From Wyeomyia smithii (Eukaryota > Arthropoda > Insecta > Diptera > Culicidae): a stretch of DNA of 64,000 nucleotides. Shown piece by piece: positions 22,145-33,899 of this stretch; position 1 is the stretch's first letter; each line of letters opens with the position of its first letter. Location of the stretch: the NCBI RefSeq assembly GCF_029784165.1, contig NC_073696.1:243086892-243150891 (forward strand). The letters run 5' to 3'. The notes under the pieces are model-generated. The model saw only the letters and a program-made list of their open reading frames with translations. It did not search any database and had not been told where the DNA came from. A program made the translations under genes and the position numbers.

Positions 22145-24782
22145 AACAATTAAAATATTAAATTGGAATGCTCGCTCACTGAAGGCCAATGAGAATGAGC
22201 TTTTTTATTTTTCAACAGTAAATAACGTGCATATTGCAATTATTACTGAGATATTTTTGAAACCTAACATAAAATTAAAATATGATCCCAATTACGTGGT
22301 TCATAGATATGATAGGATTCAGGGTTCCGGCGGTGGAGTTGCAATTGTTATTCATCGCCGAATCAAACATCGTGCTCTTCCCCATCTTGAGACGAAAGTT
22401 ATTGAAACTTTGGGAATTGAAATTCAAACTGAACTTGGGATTTTATTTATTGCCGCAGCATATTTACCATTTCAATGCACTCGCGAGCACAAAAATTATT
22501 TTAAAGGTGATTTACAAAAACTCACCTGAAATCGTTCGAAATTTTTTATAATCGGCGATTTTAACGCTAAACATCGTTCATGGAATAATTCTCAAAGTAA
22601 TTCCAATGGCAAAATTTTATTCAATGATTGTTCTTTAGGATACTATTCTATTTTGTCTCCGAATAGTCCTACATGCTTTTTTCTGTAAGAAACCCTTCAA
22701 CAATTGATTTGGTGCTGACAGATCAAAGTCATGTATGTAGTGATTTGATCACACATGCCGACTTTGATTCTGACCATCTTCCAATAACTTTTTCTTTTTC
22801 ACATAAATCAGTTTTAAACCCTATGAGCTCTGTTTTTAATTATAACAAGGCTAATTGGGAAAGATACAAAACTCATATTGAGAGAAATTTCAATAATGAG
22901 CTTGATTTGCAAAACGAAGTGAATATTGATTCCGCTTTGGAAGCATTAAAATGTACAATTGTTGATGCCAGGAATTATTCTGTTCCAAAGGCTCAAGTGA
23001 AATTTGATTCATCAATAATTGACGAAAATCTTCAACTTCTAATTCGTTTGAAAAATGTCCGCAGACGTCAATATCAACGTTCTCGTGACCCTGTTTTTAA
23101 AACTATTTATAAAGATTTACAGAAAGAGATTAAACATAGATTTACTCTTCTGAGAAATCAAAATTTTGAGACTAAAGTTGAAAAATTGAAACCATATTCA
23201 AAACCTTTTTGGAAGCTGTCGAAGATTCTTAAGCAAGCCTATTCCAGTTTTAAAAGATGGTGAACGTTTTCTTGTATCCAATGAACAAAAGGCTCAAAGA
23301 CTTGCTCAGCAGTTTGAGAGTGTTCATAACTCAAATTTGAATTTTGTGAGTCCAATTGAAAATGAAGTCACACGTCAATTTGATTTAATTTCTTCCCAGA
23401 ATTTTTTACCTGCAGAAATAATTGAAACTAACTTGAATGAGATTAAATCAATTATTAAAAATTTCAAAAATATGAAAGCACCTGGTGACGATGGGATCTT
23501 TAATATACTAATCAAACATCTCCCTGAGAGCACAATGGAATTTTTAGTGAAAATTCTCAATTGCTGCTTCAAAATTGCATATTTTCCTAAATTATGGAAA
23601 AATGCAAAAATTACTCCCATTTTAAAACCGGATAAGAACCCAGCTGAAGTTTCAAGTTATCGACCAATCAGTTTGCTTTCTTCAATAAGTAAACTGTTTG
23701 AGAGAATTCTTCTTAACAGAATGATGTCACACATCAACGAAAATTCAATTTTTGCAAATGAACAGTTTGGATTTCGCCATGGGCATTCCACAACTCATCA
23801 ATTGCTCCGAGTTACTAATATGATACGAGCTAACAAATCTGAAGGTTATTCCACTGGAGCTGCTCTTTTAGACATAGAAAAAGCATTCGACAGTGTTTGG
23901 CATGAAGATTTGATTGCGAAATTGCAAACTTTTAATTTTCCAATTTTCCTAATCAAAATTTTAAAAAATTATCTTACTGACCGAACTCTGCAGGTTGTCT
24001 ATCAGAATTCCAAATCTGATAGATTTCGTGTCAGAGCAGGTGTACCTCAAGGTTCAGTCTTGGGTCCAGTCCTGTACAACATATTCACTTCAGATCTTCC
24101 TGATTCGCCTCCAGGATGCACGAAGTCATTGTTCTGCGATGACACAAGCATTTCCGTACAAGGAAAAAGTCTTCGTGTCATATGCAGTCGATTGCAAAAA
24201 AGTTTAGATATTTTTTCTTCCTACTTGCAAAAGTGGAAAATCTCTCCCAATGCTTCTAAAACTCAAATGATAATTTTTCCGCATAAGCCTAGGGCTTCTT
24301 TCCTCAAGCCAAACAATAATCACGTTGTCAAGATGAATGGGGTTATTTTAAGTTGGTCTGACAAGGTTAAGTACTTGGGACTAATTTACGATAAAAAACT
24401 TATTTTCAAAGAGCATATTGAGAGTATACAAGCCAAGTGCATCAAATATACGAGATGTTTATATCCTCTCATTAACAGGAATTCTAAACTTTGTTTAAAG
24501 AACAAACTTTTGATTTACAAACAAATTTTTAGACCAGCAATGCTTTATGCTGTACCGATCTGGTCAAGTTGCTGTTCAACAAGGAAGAAAACGCTCCAAA
24601 GGATTCAGAATAAAATTCTGAAAATGATTTTGAAGCGTCCTCCTTGGTTTGGTACACTCGAATTACATAGACTTACTGGTGTTGAACCATTAGAAGCTAT
24701 GTCAAATAAAGTTATTAACAATTTTCGACAAAAATCGTTGCAATCCTCAATTGCTACGATAAGCTCTCTTTATAGCCAATAA
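22131..24782 (+). pseudogene. LINE ORF2 (apurinic-type endonuclease + reverse transcriptase), broken
   Basis: Start ATG 22131 lies inside the end of ORF1. Endonuclease motifs are visible: KILNWNARSL, IITEIFLKP (catalytic Glu), GSGGGVAIVI, IIGDFNAKH and DSDHLPITF. Lesions are a TGA at 22527-22529, a frameshift in a T-run near 22680 and another near 23240. From 23337 the RT domain is open to 24782: APGDDGI, YRPISLLSS, FGFRHGHSTTHQ, LLDIEKAFDSVWHEDL, GVPQGSVLGPVLYNI, the catalytic box LFCDDTSISV, then WKISPNASKTQ and VKYLGLIYD. The box has Cys where FADD is usual; I do not know whether this is normal for the subfamily. Confidence 0.85.
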
Positions 24783-25018
24783 GTTAACAATTAAGTTAGT
24801 TGTAAGTTTACTTCCCCTTTTCTGACAAGCAGGTTTAAATCCCTACGAACGATAAGTCCTAATTGCGAAAGCAAACAAATCCTAATAATGAAAATTACAA
24901 ATTTCTAACAGTGTTGAGAAGTCACCATTTGTGATTGGACACACATACTCATTATTTACTAATATTTATCATAAATACTTAAGCTACTAACAAATCCCCC
25001 CCATTAAAAAAAAAAAAA
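24783..25018 (+). other. 3' untranslated region and poly(A) of the Juan-like LINE
   Basis: After the ORF2 stop an AT-rich tail of about 220 bp ends in 'aaatccccccattaaaaaa' followed by an A-run. This marks the 3' end of the insertion. The next sequence belongs to a different element. Confidence 0.75.
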
Positions 25019-25021
25019 GAA

Positions 25022-25370
25022 CATACGCCGTCTAGTAACCAGATCCCAAGAGAACAAAAGATTTAAAGGATTTCTAGTAAGCCTTGACCTTATGAAAGCT
25101 TATGACAGTGTCAACCACGGTTTTCTTTGGAAAATTCTTTTGAAATACGGTTTCCCCGAAAAACTCGTGACATGTTTGACAAATTTGTATTCCTCTGCCA
25201 CTTCTAGCGTACTTTACAATGGTTTCCTGACTTAAGAATTTCAAAATTAAAACATCGGTCCGGCAGGGATGTTCGCTGAGCATGGTGCTGTTTGTCATTT
25301 ACATCGAGCAATTGATAAGTAAATTACAAAGTAGTATCACAGGCATTCTTGTTTATGATAGGTTCCTCGC
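25022..25370 (+). pseudogene. Reverse transcriptase fragment of a second LINE type
   Basis: The plus strand reads FLVSLDLMKAYDSVNHGFLW (catalytic Asp region), then KYGFPEKLVTCLTNLYSSAT and, after stops and a frame change, SVRQGCSLSMVLFVIYIEQL. The SVRQGCPLS-type motif and long LYxxATSxV link differ from Jockey and suit L1/Tx1-like or a related clade. Only RT motifs A and B survive. It sits exactly at the 3' end of the Juan-like LINE, which may have inserted into it. Confidence 0.65.
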
Positions 25371-25619
25371 TCTTACTGCATATGGGTCATTCCATACGAA
25401 GTGACCACGAACAAGCACAAACTTGGACACGACCATCACAGATTTTGCTCAAAGTTGGGAGAACTATTCATCTACCGTCACTTTGGAAAAATCCCAAATT
25501 TGGTGTCGATTGGAATACCCCCCGCTCTGTGGGACCCGCCCTGTTTACTGCAATGTCACGCATTTTTTGTTCAAAATCTCTTTTTTCTTTTTCTTACAAT
25601 TCATAGACGTAAGATGTCC

Positions 25620-27160
25620 GAAAAATACTGATAGATGATTTTTGAAGAAAATAAACCAATGAATCCAGAAAAAATATAAGTTTTGACCGGAAGTGTTGCC
25701 CGATAAATTATTTTTGTATTTGAAAACTATATTTACAGTTTTCGGCAAATGCAGCCATTTTGATTTTAAATTTGATAATTTCATCGTGTTCCTTGGAAAA
25801 TTTCACATAAGAAACAACTATCATCCCGAGGTAATATGAGCCAATCTCGAGATATAATATTTTTACGAAAAAAGTTGTAAACTTCGTAATTAATTTTACA
25901 TATTTTTTTTTTTTTTTTTAAAATGATGATTGGTGAATTTTGAAGAAAATAAACCAAGGAATCCAGAAAAAATATTATTTTTGACCGGAAGTGTTGTTAC
26001 TTAAAACTAAATTTGCATTTTTCGGTAAATGAAGCTAGTTTTATTTCAAATTTGACAGTTTCATCGTCTTTCTTGGAAAATTTTACGTAAGGTAATATGT
26101 GGTAATAAGAGCCAATCTCGAGATATAGCATTTTTACGAAAATAGTTCTAAATTTCGTAATTAATTTTTCGTTAAGGGGTTATATACCTTTTTGGTCGAG
26201 AAAAATGAGGAAAGTTTGAATTTATTTTTAAGTACATAGCACCATTTTCATTGCACCAAAGGGGTATTTTTCTGAAAGTACAGTTTATCAACAACAACAA
26301 AATACGTTTGATTTTGAGATATACCAATTATTACTGTAGTAATGGCCGTTTCCCCGAAACGCTATTTTTTTGCAGAGGCTTGCGGTGATCCTGATAGAGA
26401 CTCAGCGGGTCGACCGAAATCAACAAACTCATATTATTTCGTTAGTTTAGAAGTGTGCCGGGTCCTTGAACGATCGCTTTTATGAGTATTTTGTTTTCAG
26501 TGCAAATGGGAACATTTTTCCCAAAAATTGCACGTTTTGAGCGCTAAAAATTTTTTTGCGGCAAAATGTAACTGTATGTTTCGAAAAGCGATCGTTCAAG
26601 GACCGGCGAATTTAATAACGAAAATTAAAAAAAAAAAAGATGAAGGAAATCGGTTCAGTAGTTTTCCCGCAATCAGGATCACGGCAAAGTCATTTTACGG
26701 AAATCACTATTTCGAGATAATCGCGTGTAAAGTTTCAAGATTAGCTTATGCGGCCGTGGCGAGGCGCGCTGCAAATTGCTCTAACTTTCTTCCTATTGCT
26801 CAGATCTTTATGAAAATTTGTGAAAATGTTCTCAAGCTGTTGTATTTGAAGATAATACAATAAATTTTTTTTCGGTTTTTTGAAAACTGAAAAGGTATAT
26901 AACCCCTTAAAATGTTATATCTCAAGATAAGCTCGTATTACCACGGAGTGGTAAGTGCTTCTTACGTAAAATTTTCTGAGAAACACGATGAAACCGTCAA
27001 ATTCAAAATAAAATTAGCTGCATTGGCAGAAAAATGCAAATTTTATTTTAAAATACAAAAATAATCTGACTGGCAACACTTTCGGGCAAAACAATATTTT
27101 TTCTGGATTCCTTGGTTTATTTTCCTCAAAATTCACCTTACCATATTACCATTTTGACAG
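25620..27160. mobile_element. Foldback with two direct arms and one inverted arm
   Basis: A block of about 260 bp occurs at 25622-25895, again in the same orientation at 25925-26165, and inverted at 26911-27150. Anchors are 'gaagaaaataaaccaa', 'ccagaaaaaatat', 'gaccggaagtgttg' and 'tctcgagatata'. The outer element is thus a hairpin with a duplicated left arm. Its loop was the target of a separate insertion (26176-26906). Confidence 0.7.
26176..26906. mobile_element. 731-bp MITE with TTAA target duplication
   Basis: The ends are GGGGTTATATACCTTTT and its inverse AAAAGGTATATAACCCC, and both are flanked by TTAA (26172-26175 and 26907-26910). TTAA target choice is the mark of piggyBac-type transposition. 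The interior has no transposase; the open frame at 26528-26863 is unrecognised. It lies in the loop of the surrounding foldback, so it is the younger insertion. Confidence 0.8.
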
Positions 27161-27384
27161 ATTGCAGCTTTGGTTCTCAATGTGAATAACTCGTTATATG
27201 AAGTTATTCGTACAGTATGTATCAAGCGAATCGATTGGGTTTATTCATAACCATTTGACTAATGATCGCGATTCTTTTGTCAAAAAAGAGAATTAATGAC
27301 ACTGTCAACTCTCCTACTCTCACTCAACTCAACTGCAGCCCTCCTACCGCACTTTCCCTTTCACCGCACCGCCCCTCTGCTGCT

Positions 27385-27420
27385 AGGACAAGCATATAAA
27401 AAGCGTTCAAGTTTATTCGC
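27385..27420 (+). promoter_or_regulatory. TATA-box-like core promoter sequence
   Basis: GCATATAAAAAGC (27392-27404) follows a C/T-rich stretch and precedes, 25-35 bp on, 'ttattcgcaatcca'. No coding exon was found downstream within 500 bp. It could be the promoter of a non-coding or repeat transcript, or chance. Confidence 0.2.
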
Positions 27421-27989
27421 AATCCATACAGATCATGACTTGTGCAACTTAGGATAAAGCAACTCACGACCAGTGATGGAACAATAAACAACTGATAATA
27501 TAAAATGACTTCTTTATCAAAAAGAGACTACCGTGCAAAGTTTCAGTGAAATCGGAAATAGTCGATCAGCATCGATTTGCGAAGTAGCGTTGACTGCTTC
27601 TGCCATTGTATGTAGCCCCTAGCAGGTCACGTGGAACCTAGGATCGAACGTGTTGAAAACTGGTTTATTCGTGTGGCAAAATGGAACTTACCCTGGAGAA
27701 ACCCCGATAACTTGGCTTCGTATCCTGATAGTTGCCGACTAGGCTTAGATACTCTGGAGCGCCGTAGGAAACTGCAACGATCTTTGTTTGTCATTGAGCT
27801 AAAATAGTCGAAGGGAAAAATAGCACGAATGGTCAAAAATTGATATGACAAAATAAAAAAATAAAAACAGAGAATGAAATAAAACACGTTTTTTCCTTGA
27901 GAACATCCTCACTGCAACCAAATCAGATATGACCGGGTGTCTGCTGTATCCCGCATTTTTCATTATTGGCAATAATGATTATTGTTAAT

Positions 27990-28210
27990 TCTGTGCTTGT
28001 GTATAATGTAATTTTACCCCTCCTTTTACACGCTATCGGCTCTACTATACCGAGCCTCCTTCCTCCTGTCAAATAACGCCAAACATAATTCCCTGGAGAA
28101 ATTTTCTCGTGTGTCCTTCTGGCCAGTTTCATTGAAAAGAGAGTCTTAATTTTTGTTAATAGGAAGTCACGCAACGGTATCATAGAATACAGCGTAAAGG
28201 AAGGGTAAGT
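27990..28210 (+). repeat. Dispersed repeat B, copy 1
   Basis: It shares with 37548-37700 the order 'gtgtgta..ttaccc', 'gctctac.ttaccgagcctc', 'ccaaa.ataattccctg' and 'ccttctggccag'. At both sites 'aggaagggta..aataaacc' lies downstream. No coding content. Confidence 0.55.
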
Positions 28211-28530
28211 GGTGGGATGCCTGAGAATAAACCAGCGTTGCAAAGCGAGCGAGAAACAAAACCTTTCTCCTCCTTTTTGCATGAGGACGAGATATATGCT
28301 ACGCTTCTCAAGTCTTTTGTACACACGCTTTCGAGACACTATTACTTCTTCATGTACCCGTCTTGTTAGCTGCTGTTGCCGCACCCGCACACAAAAACTC
28401 TTTTGCCTTGCTACTCAGCGACTGTGAAAGAGTACGCGAGTTCTTGCTTGCGAGTAGGAGTACTCGACTAAAATTGCTCGACTGCATGGAGTGCATGCGA
28501 AAACAGTTTTTGCTTAGCGGTAGCTGCATT

Positions 28531-30164
28531 GCACAATGGTCCAGAAACCGAATTTAGGGGGAAATTTGGGTCTAGAGCTCTATAGCAACATTTTAGAGAA
28601 AAACTTTCTTCTACAAAGTTGTACATATGATAAAGCGCTCATTGAAAAATTATCAAAAATTAGAGTGACCAACATTTTCGATGCAATCAAGTATCTAACC
28701 TTTTTATCTTTGTAGATAGAAGAAAAGTTGTTCTACAATGTTATAGCTCCATTAATTTTAAATACCTTTGTAAAAGTTTTTCTCTATCTTTGAAAACAAC
28801 CGATTTATATTGAAAAAACATATTTTACGCTCTAACTTTTTTATTTCAAGTTTCATCTGTTTGTCAAAACTGTCTTTGAACGACTTTTCGAGCTTTTTAA
28901 GAGAAACCATTTGCAATGCTGACATCGTAAATATCTCAATTTTACTCAAAGTTATTGGTATTTTTCATCAAAAAATATGCGTTTTTCATTTGTTTGTCAT
29001 TCATTTTGGGGCAAACATAAAAAATATCTCTTAGTCTCATTTTGAAGGGCATACTTGACTCTATAAATGGAGGAACTTGAAGAGAAATGTTATTTTTTAA
29101 ATTGGAGTAAATTCAATTTAAAAACAAGACGTAAATTTCAATAATTGTATACATTATGCATATAAAAGCATCCAGATTTATTTTTTGGTATTTTTTCTCA
29201 TAACTAGACATAATTACCTTTAATTTTACCCAAAAATATCGAAAATCAATCAACTGGTACAAAAGTTATGAATTTTTTTAAATTAAATACATCGAACACA
29301 GTCGTTTTTTATGGTCACCCTATTTCGAAGTTTTTGATATATGAATATATGAATACATGATATACATTTGATATACATGAATACATGAATAGTCTTTAGC
29401 AAAGATATAGAACTTTTCAAAATATGAAACTATGCAGAAGATATTCAATTTCTATGACGTCTATTCACTGAAATACAAAGCATTTTCGCTGTCAACCCCC
29501 TAAAATTTAGTTTTTCTAACATAACTTCTTGAATATTTTTTTCCCAAGAACATAATGTTCTAGACAAATATGACCAACATAAAAATACAGGTTTCTTTTG
29601 AAGACAACATGTTGCTACAATCGTTCTATACTGAGTTAGAGCGTTTTTTCATTAAATTATTTCATAGATTAAAATGCTTATAGAAGAGAAAGAGGCAAAC
29701 CGGTACACATCATTAAATACTTTTTTTAAAGCTAAGACCTTGTACTACAAGAACGTTAAACTTTGATACTTGACAATTCATAAATGAATGAGTAGAGTGA
29801 TGTTTTAGGTATGTATGTTTATGAGGTTTTCTATACAAAAATGCACCAACTACCTGATTAATGAACGATGATTTGTGAATTTATAAAACAGATAACTCAC
29901 AATACTCTCAAAATTAGTAAGAACACTTCTAGAAACTACTTCTGAAAAGTACAACTTTGCTAAAGAAACTATTCATGTATTTTCTCTGTATCAAAAGTTG
30001 GATTTTTTATTTGCATGATAGTAGGCCATGATAAAAAAAAATTCTTATCAACATTTCCGTTATATTTCTGAGATCAATTCTTTTGAACGTTGTCTTTGGC
30101 TAACATCAACCGTTTAAGCACAAAAGAATTAAGTTCGTCAAATTGCCTTTTCCGACCATTGTGC
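28531..30164. mobile_element. Candidate 1.6-kb non-autonomous element with GCACAATGGTC termini
   Basis: GCACAATGGTC at 28531-28541 is mirrored by GACCATTGTGC at 30154-30164. The interior is AT-rich and made of short open frames with no recognised product. The similar start GCACAGTAGTCCAAAAAGG at 36209 suggests a family. A target duplication is not certain: an 8-bp motif cggtagct lies outside both ends but not adjacent to them. Confidence 0.4.
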
Positions 30165-30279
30165 ATCGGTAGCTACAGCGGATCCCAGTAGCGGTAGTTG
30201 TAATAGCAACGTCAGCGGTAGGTACTGCGGAGCTTTTCAGAACAACCACATTATTTTCAGAGTGATAACTCTCTTCATT

Positions 30280-30725
30280 CTACATGTCCCTTATATACGT
30301 TTTCCTGAAATCCATCCACGCCCCAGTTTAGTCCTATCCCCTTCCGCCTACATCCAACCAAACGACAAGAACACGTTAAGACCCCGGATCCGGAAACAGC
30401 AATCAGACCCGCACGATACTCTCAATGCCCGATGGAAACAACCCAATATGCCAGTCCGTAATATCTTGGCCCAGCAGCGGAACTAATTTAATATGCTGCT
30501 TACCTATGGCAATGAAAACCATCAAACAGCAATCCTGTGCTTTTAATGCAAAATATTCTAGCTTAAAGAAAGATTTAGTTTCAGCTCGTAGTCGGCAGCG
30601 AGGATAAAAAATTTGCTTTTAGTTATTAAGATACTTTAGAAATTAAGCTACCAGATATAATTGGCGCCGTTAATCATTGAATTGTATTTGTGCCGTGTCA
30701 AATAAACTATAGATGAAGAAAAAAA
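30280..30725 (+). mobile_element. 5'-truncated retroposon with poly(A) and 13-bp target duplication
   Basis: AACTCTCTTCATT occurs exactly at 30267-30279 and 30726-30738. The enclosed 446 bp end in an AATAAA signal (about 30700-30710) and an A-run, the signature of target-primed insertion. The body is C/A-rich and unlike the surroundings; a frame at 30262-30486 reads IQPNDKNTLRPRIRKQQ and is unrecognised. It is either a truncated LINE 3' end or a processed host transcript. Confidence 0.7.
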
Positions 30726-30739
30726 AACTCTCTTCATTA

Positions 30740-31440
30740 GTGTTGGAGAAAAATTATTAACATTGATGATGATATAGGATAGTTGATAGTACTCTTAGTG
30801 TCTGTCATTTGAAGAATTATTGTAAAGGAGAAATTTACTTCGAACTTATCACTTGCGGTCGCTCTCGATTGTAATAATACAAGAATTGTAACAAACAGCT
30901 TCATGTAGTTCTACGTTAACTTTGCGGTCGTGGCTTTGCACACGACTTTCAAGATCCTTTTCTTCTGAGGCAAATTATAAAATAGCACTGTCATTGTCAA
31001 ACTATCTACAGAAACCGTAAATAACAGCATTTTAATGATTTTTCAATTTGAACAATCATTCTCGCAAAATCTCTTGGTAAACTTCCTCATTTGGTATAAC
31101 TTGTTAAATCAAATTAAAAAAAAAAAACAATACTAAAAACGGAAATAATCGACGCAAAATATACCAAAGTATTGGCATTGTGAGCGCGTAAACCCCACAT
31201 CACAACCGATTACTTTCGAGAGAAGAACTAGGCTGATTTTGACCAGAACTCAAAATTTTGCAGTTATTTCCGACGGATAGAATTCATCAACCTACAAACG
31301 CCAGTAGAATTAAAACCCATTTCTCACCGTAGTATTCAAACTAATATATGGATGAAAGATCCACACGTTTTTGAAAAAAAAAAAAAATAGGATTTATGTT
31401 CTCGTACATTCATAATACTGTTTGACAAAAGTGAAAAACA
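30740..31440. other. AT-rich gene-free stretch
   Basis: No gene. A relic 'tttgcggtcgtggctttgca' at 30921-30940 is the inverse of the motif near 146-166 and resembles 5470. Confidence 0.45.
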
Positions 31441-31450
31441 AATTGCTTCA

Positions 31451-31655
31451 AAGCTCAAACTGGAAAGAATTGAAAGATTAAAACTTCTTAACAATTTCTG
31501 TAAATGTAGTGCCCCCGTCGAATGACTGTGGAGTAATTACTCGCCGGGTTTGTCGCTTCTACATTTGCTTACATAAACGCTCCTTTTCTTTTCAAGTCAA
31601 AATTCAGAGAAATTGTAGAAAAATTTTAAATCTTTCTTTTTTCAGTTTGAGCTCT
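31451..31655. mobile_element. 205-bp foldback MITE
   Basis: AGCTCAAACTGGAAAGAATT with the following GAAAGATTAAAA (31452-31483) pairs with TTTTAAATCTTTC..CAGTTTGAGCT (31624-31653). The interior piece AGTAATTACTCGCCGGGTTT recurs with one change at 34753, and a relative of the left arm recurs at 34668. This indicates a dispersed family. Confidence 0.6.
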
Positions 31656-32099
31656 AGGTTGATGAGTTATGAATTTTCGGTCTTTATGATGTCCGAATTA
31701 TTCAAGAAAACTTAAAAAATACATATACATTGTTTTGTTAATCTCATTGCATTTTTTAAGGTGACTAATTATTTTAGTAGATACATAAATATATGTAGTC
31801 TGGATAATTTTTTGAAAATATAACCAGTGAGCTGAATTTATCAAACAAAAAAAGCCTTCTTATTATAACCGTATAACAGAAACCGGAAAAAGTTCAATCA
31901 TCCTTTAATAACATGGTGTAAAATTAGTCTAAGACATACTCAGAAGTTTCGGTTGAAAACCGAAACCATCAAGCAACAATCCACTAGAAAATCAAATTCA
32001 CATATAGTAACGTCACTTTCCTTAATTGGTTTGATTTTCTCACCGTCCCAGCATATCCCACTTCACCAGATTGCTGTCCTTTTTGAGAATCGTTTCAAT

Positions 32100-33870
32100 C
32101 TGAAAATCTTAGCTCACACTCAAAGAACCTTGTAATTAGAATCGAATTGAACCCCAACCCGAACCGTCCCAATTCAAAGACCCGTGGAGAACTAATTCAC
32201 AAAGAGTGATACAAATATTTACTCTGATCTCTTCAAATAAAAGCGATCCAACACTAGAACCTGCCGAGGAATCTTCCCACAACAATCGGTCTCCCTCGCC
32301 CGGTTTATGAGGTGCGATTTGCCATGGGACGCGTTCCTACCGCCATCCGTCCGCCCATCCCACGCGGGTCCCAAAACGGTGCCATTCTTCCCTCTGCTCA
32401 CTTGACGACGGTGGCTGTGCCTTTCCCGAAATGAGCGTGAAATAAGCCGCGATGAAATTTTCGGTTTCCACTGTTTGCCGTGCTGCTGCTGGTCTCACAA
32501 CCCGACGCGCGATGGCGCGAAGTCCGTAGAATGATCCGCAGTTCTATACGACAGTAGCACAAGCAAGCGAGAGGTAAACAGAACAGTAATGGCATTTGCC
32601 TATAAGCCTGCCCGAATTATTCGGTGATCAGAACGTCATTAGCTCAGGCCCGATCGCGTTCTCAATGGATGTCTTTGAGCGCCTGATCGGGCTTTCTAAC
32701 GAGAATCGTGTTTTTCCACGTTTTTTTTCTCTCGCTCCCCTCTGGATTCCACGAATGAATCGCGGGCATTGTTTGCGGTGGACAAAGCGGAAAAACAAAT
32801 TTCACATTACCTGAATAGACTCAGTTTTGTTGGTAGCAATCTGAATTAAAACTATCTTGTGTTGATGGGATTGGTTCTAATTTTTTTACCTTCTAACCCG
32901 GAGGCTAGAATACGCTAGTTGAGAGAGACCTGCGACCACTGACATTTGACTGGCATCTAATAAGTTAATCGCTCACTGCGACAGGTGCAGTGTCCGCTTA
33001 TGTGGGAATTTCCTCAATTACCCCTTTTTCTGACATTCTCGCCTGTCGCACATTTCCGGCAGCTGTAGGAAACAGACGCGATAAAGCACTCGAGTTGATC
33101 TTTATGTTAATTTGATTTTTAATCACATTTGTTTGCTCCCCATTTTGGCGACATTACCATTCAACTCGTTAGTGCGCTCAAGTCATTCTCATTTTTATTA
33201 TGCAACCATAAAGTTGTTTCCAGAGCATAAATTCGGATACAACATTCTGTAGCAATCATAACATTTAGAAGATCATAAAAACTTGGGGCAGTTGATTGTA
33301 TTTTGGTGGAAGAAAAAAAAATATAAATAAACGATCTTGAATGTTCAGTTCATAACGACTAGTACCAGGACAATAAATAATCACACCGTTACAGATGGCT
33401 TTCGATCGCACCGCGATCGGCACACAAACGCGAGGCGGCGGCGGCGATTCTTTAACGATAGTCAGGATCAGAAAACGGTGCGCCGAATTGGGCTCTCTCA
33501 ATGCAGGAAGTGTATAATTTATCGCCTGCATTCGGTGGACAGTGTGCGAGAGCGTGGCCTGGACAAAGCGGCAAACAAAAGGGTTCGAATCGACAGGAAT
33601 CAGCAAATTGAAATCTCACCTTCGCCGCCAGTGGGACCCGGAGGTGCATCGCGCATCTGCGGAGGTGTGATAAAACATCGCCGCGGACAATCGCACTGTA
33701 CAACTTCGGGCTGATATAATGGTGATGCGATCCGCGCGGTGCGTTGATTTTTTTCTTTTGACTGTTTGACTGAAGTGATGATTAATATCCTTTGTTGCCC
33801 GGTGATTGCGAAAACAAACCGCGATTGAACCACAGCTTGCATTCGGGGCTGCAACGAGCTTAATTGTAAA
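32100..33870. other. Probably single-copy region, higher GC, no certain exon
   Basis: The base composition rises and transposon signals stop. Overlapping open frames on both strands near 33265-33854 (for example one with RHTNARRRRRFFNDSQDQK) are not supported by splice sites or known motifs. This region could hold untranslated exons, enhancers or introns of a host gene. Confidence 0.4.
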
Positions 33871-33899
33871 TCAACTTGACTGATTCATTATTTTTTGTT

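Larger units (their letters stand above)
20650..25018 (+). mobile_element. Jockey-clade LINE, Juan-like, nearly full length, inactivated
   Basis: The element has a 5' untranslated leader (from about 20650), ORF1 with zinc knuckles, ORF2 with endonuclease and RT, a 3' untranslated region and a 13-15-base poly(A) run at about 25005-25018. ORF1 and ORF2 overlap by 14 bases, as in many Jockey elements. The LINE is full-length in architecture but both ORFs carry lesions. The 5' border and target duplication could not be fixed. Juan-type elements are abundant in Aedes and Culex. Confidence 0.8.

Noticed and set aside
33265..33854. Overlapping frames of 83-125 codons on both strands
   Set aside because: The competing frames have no motif, no splice-site logic and no clear start; they are explained by local GC content.
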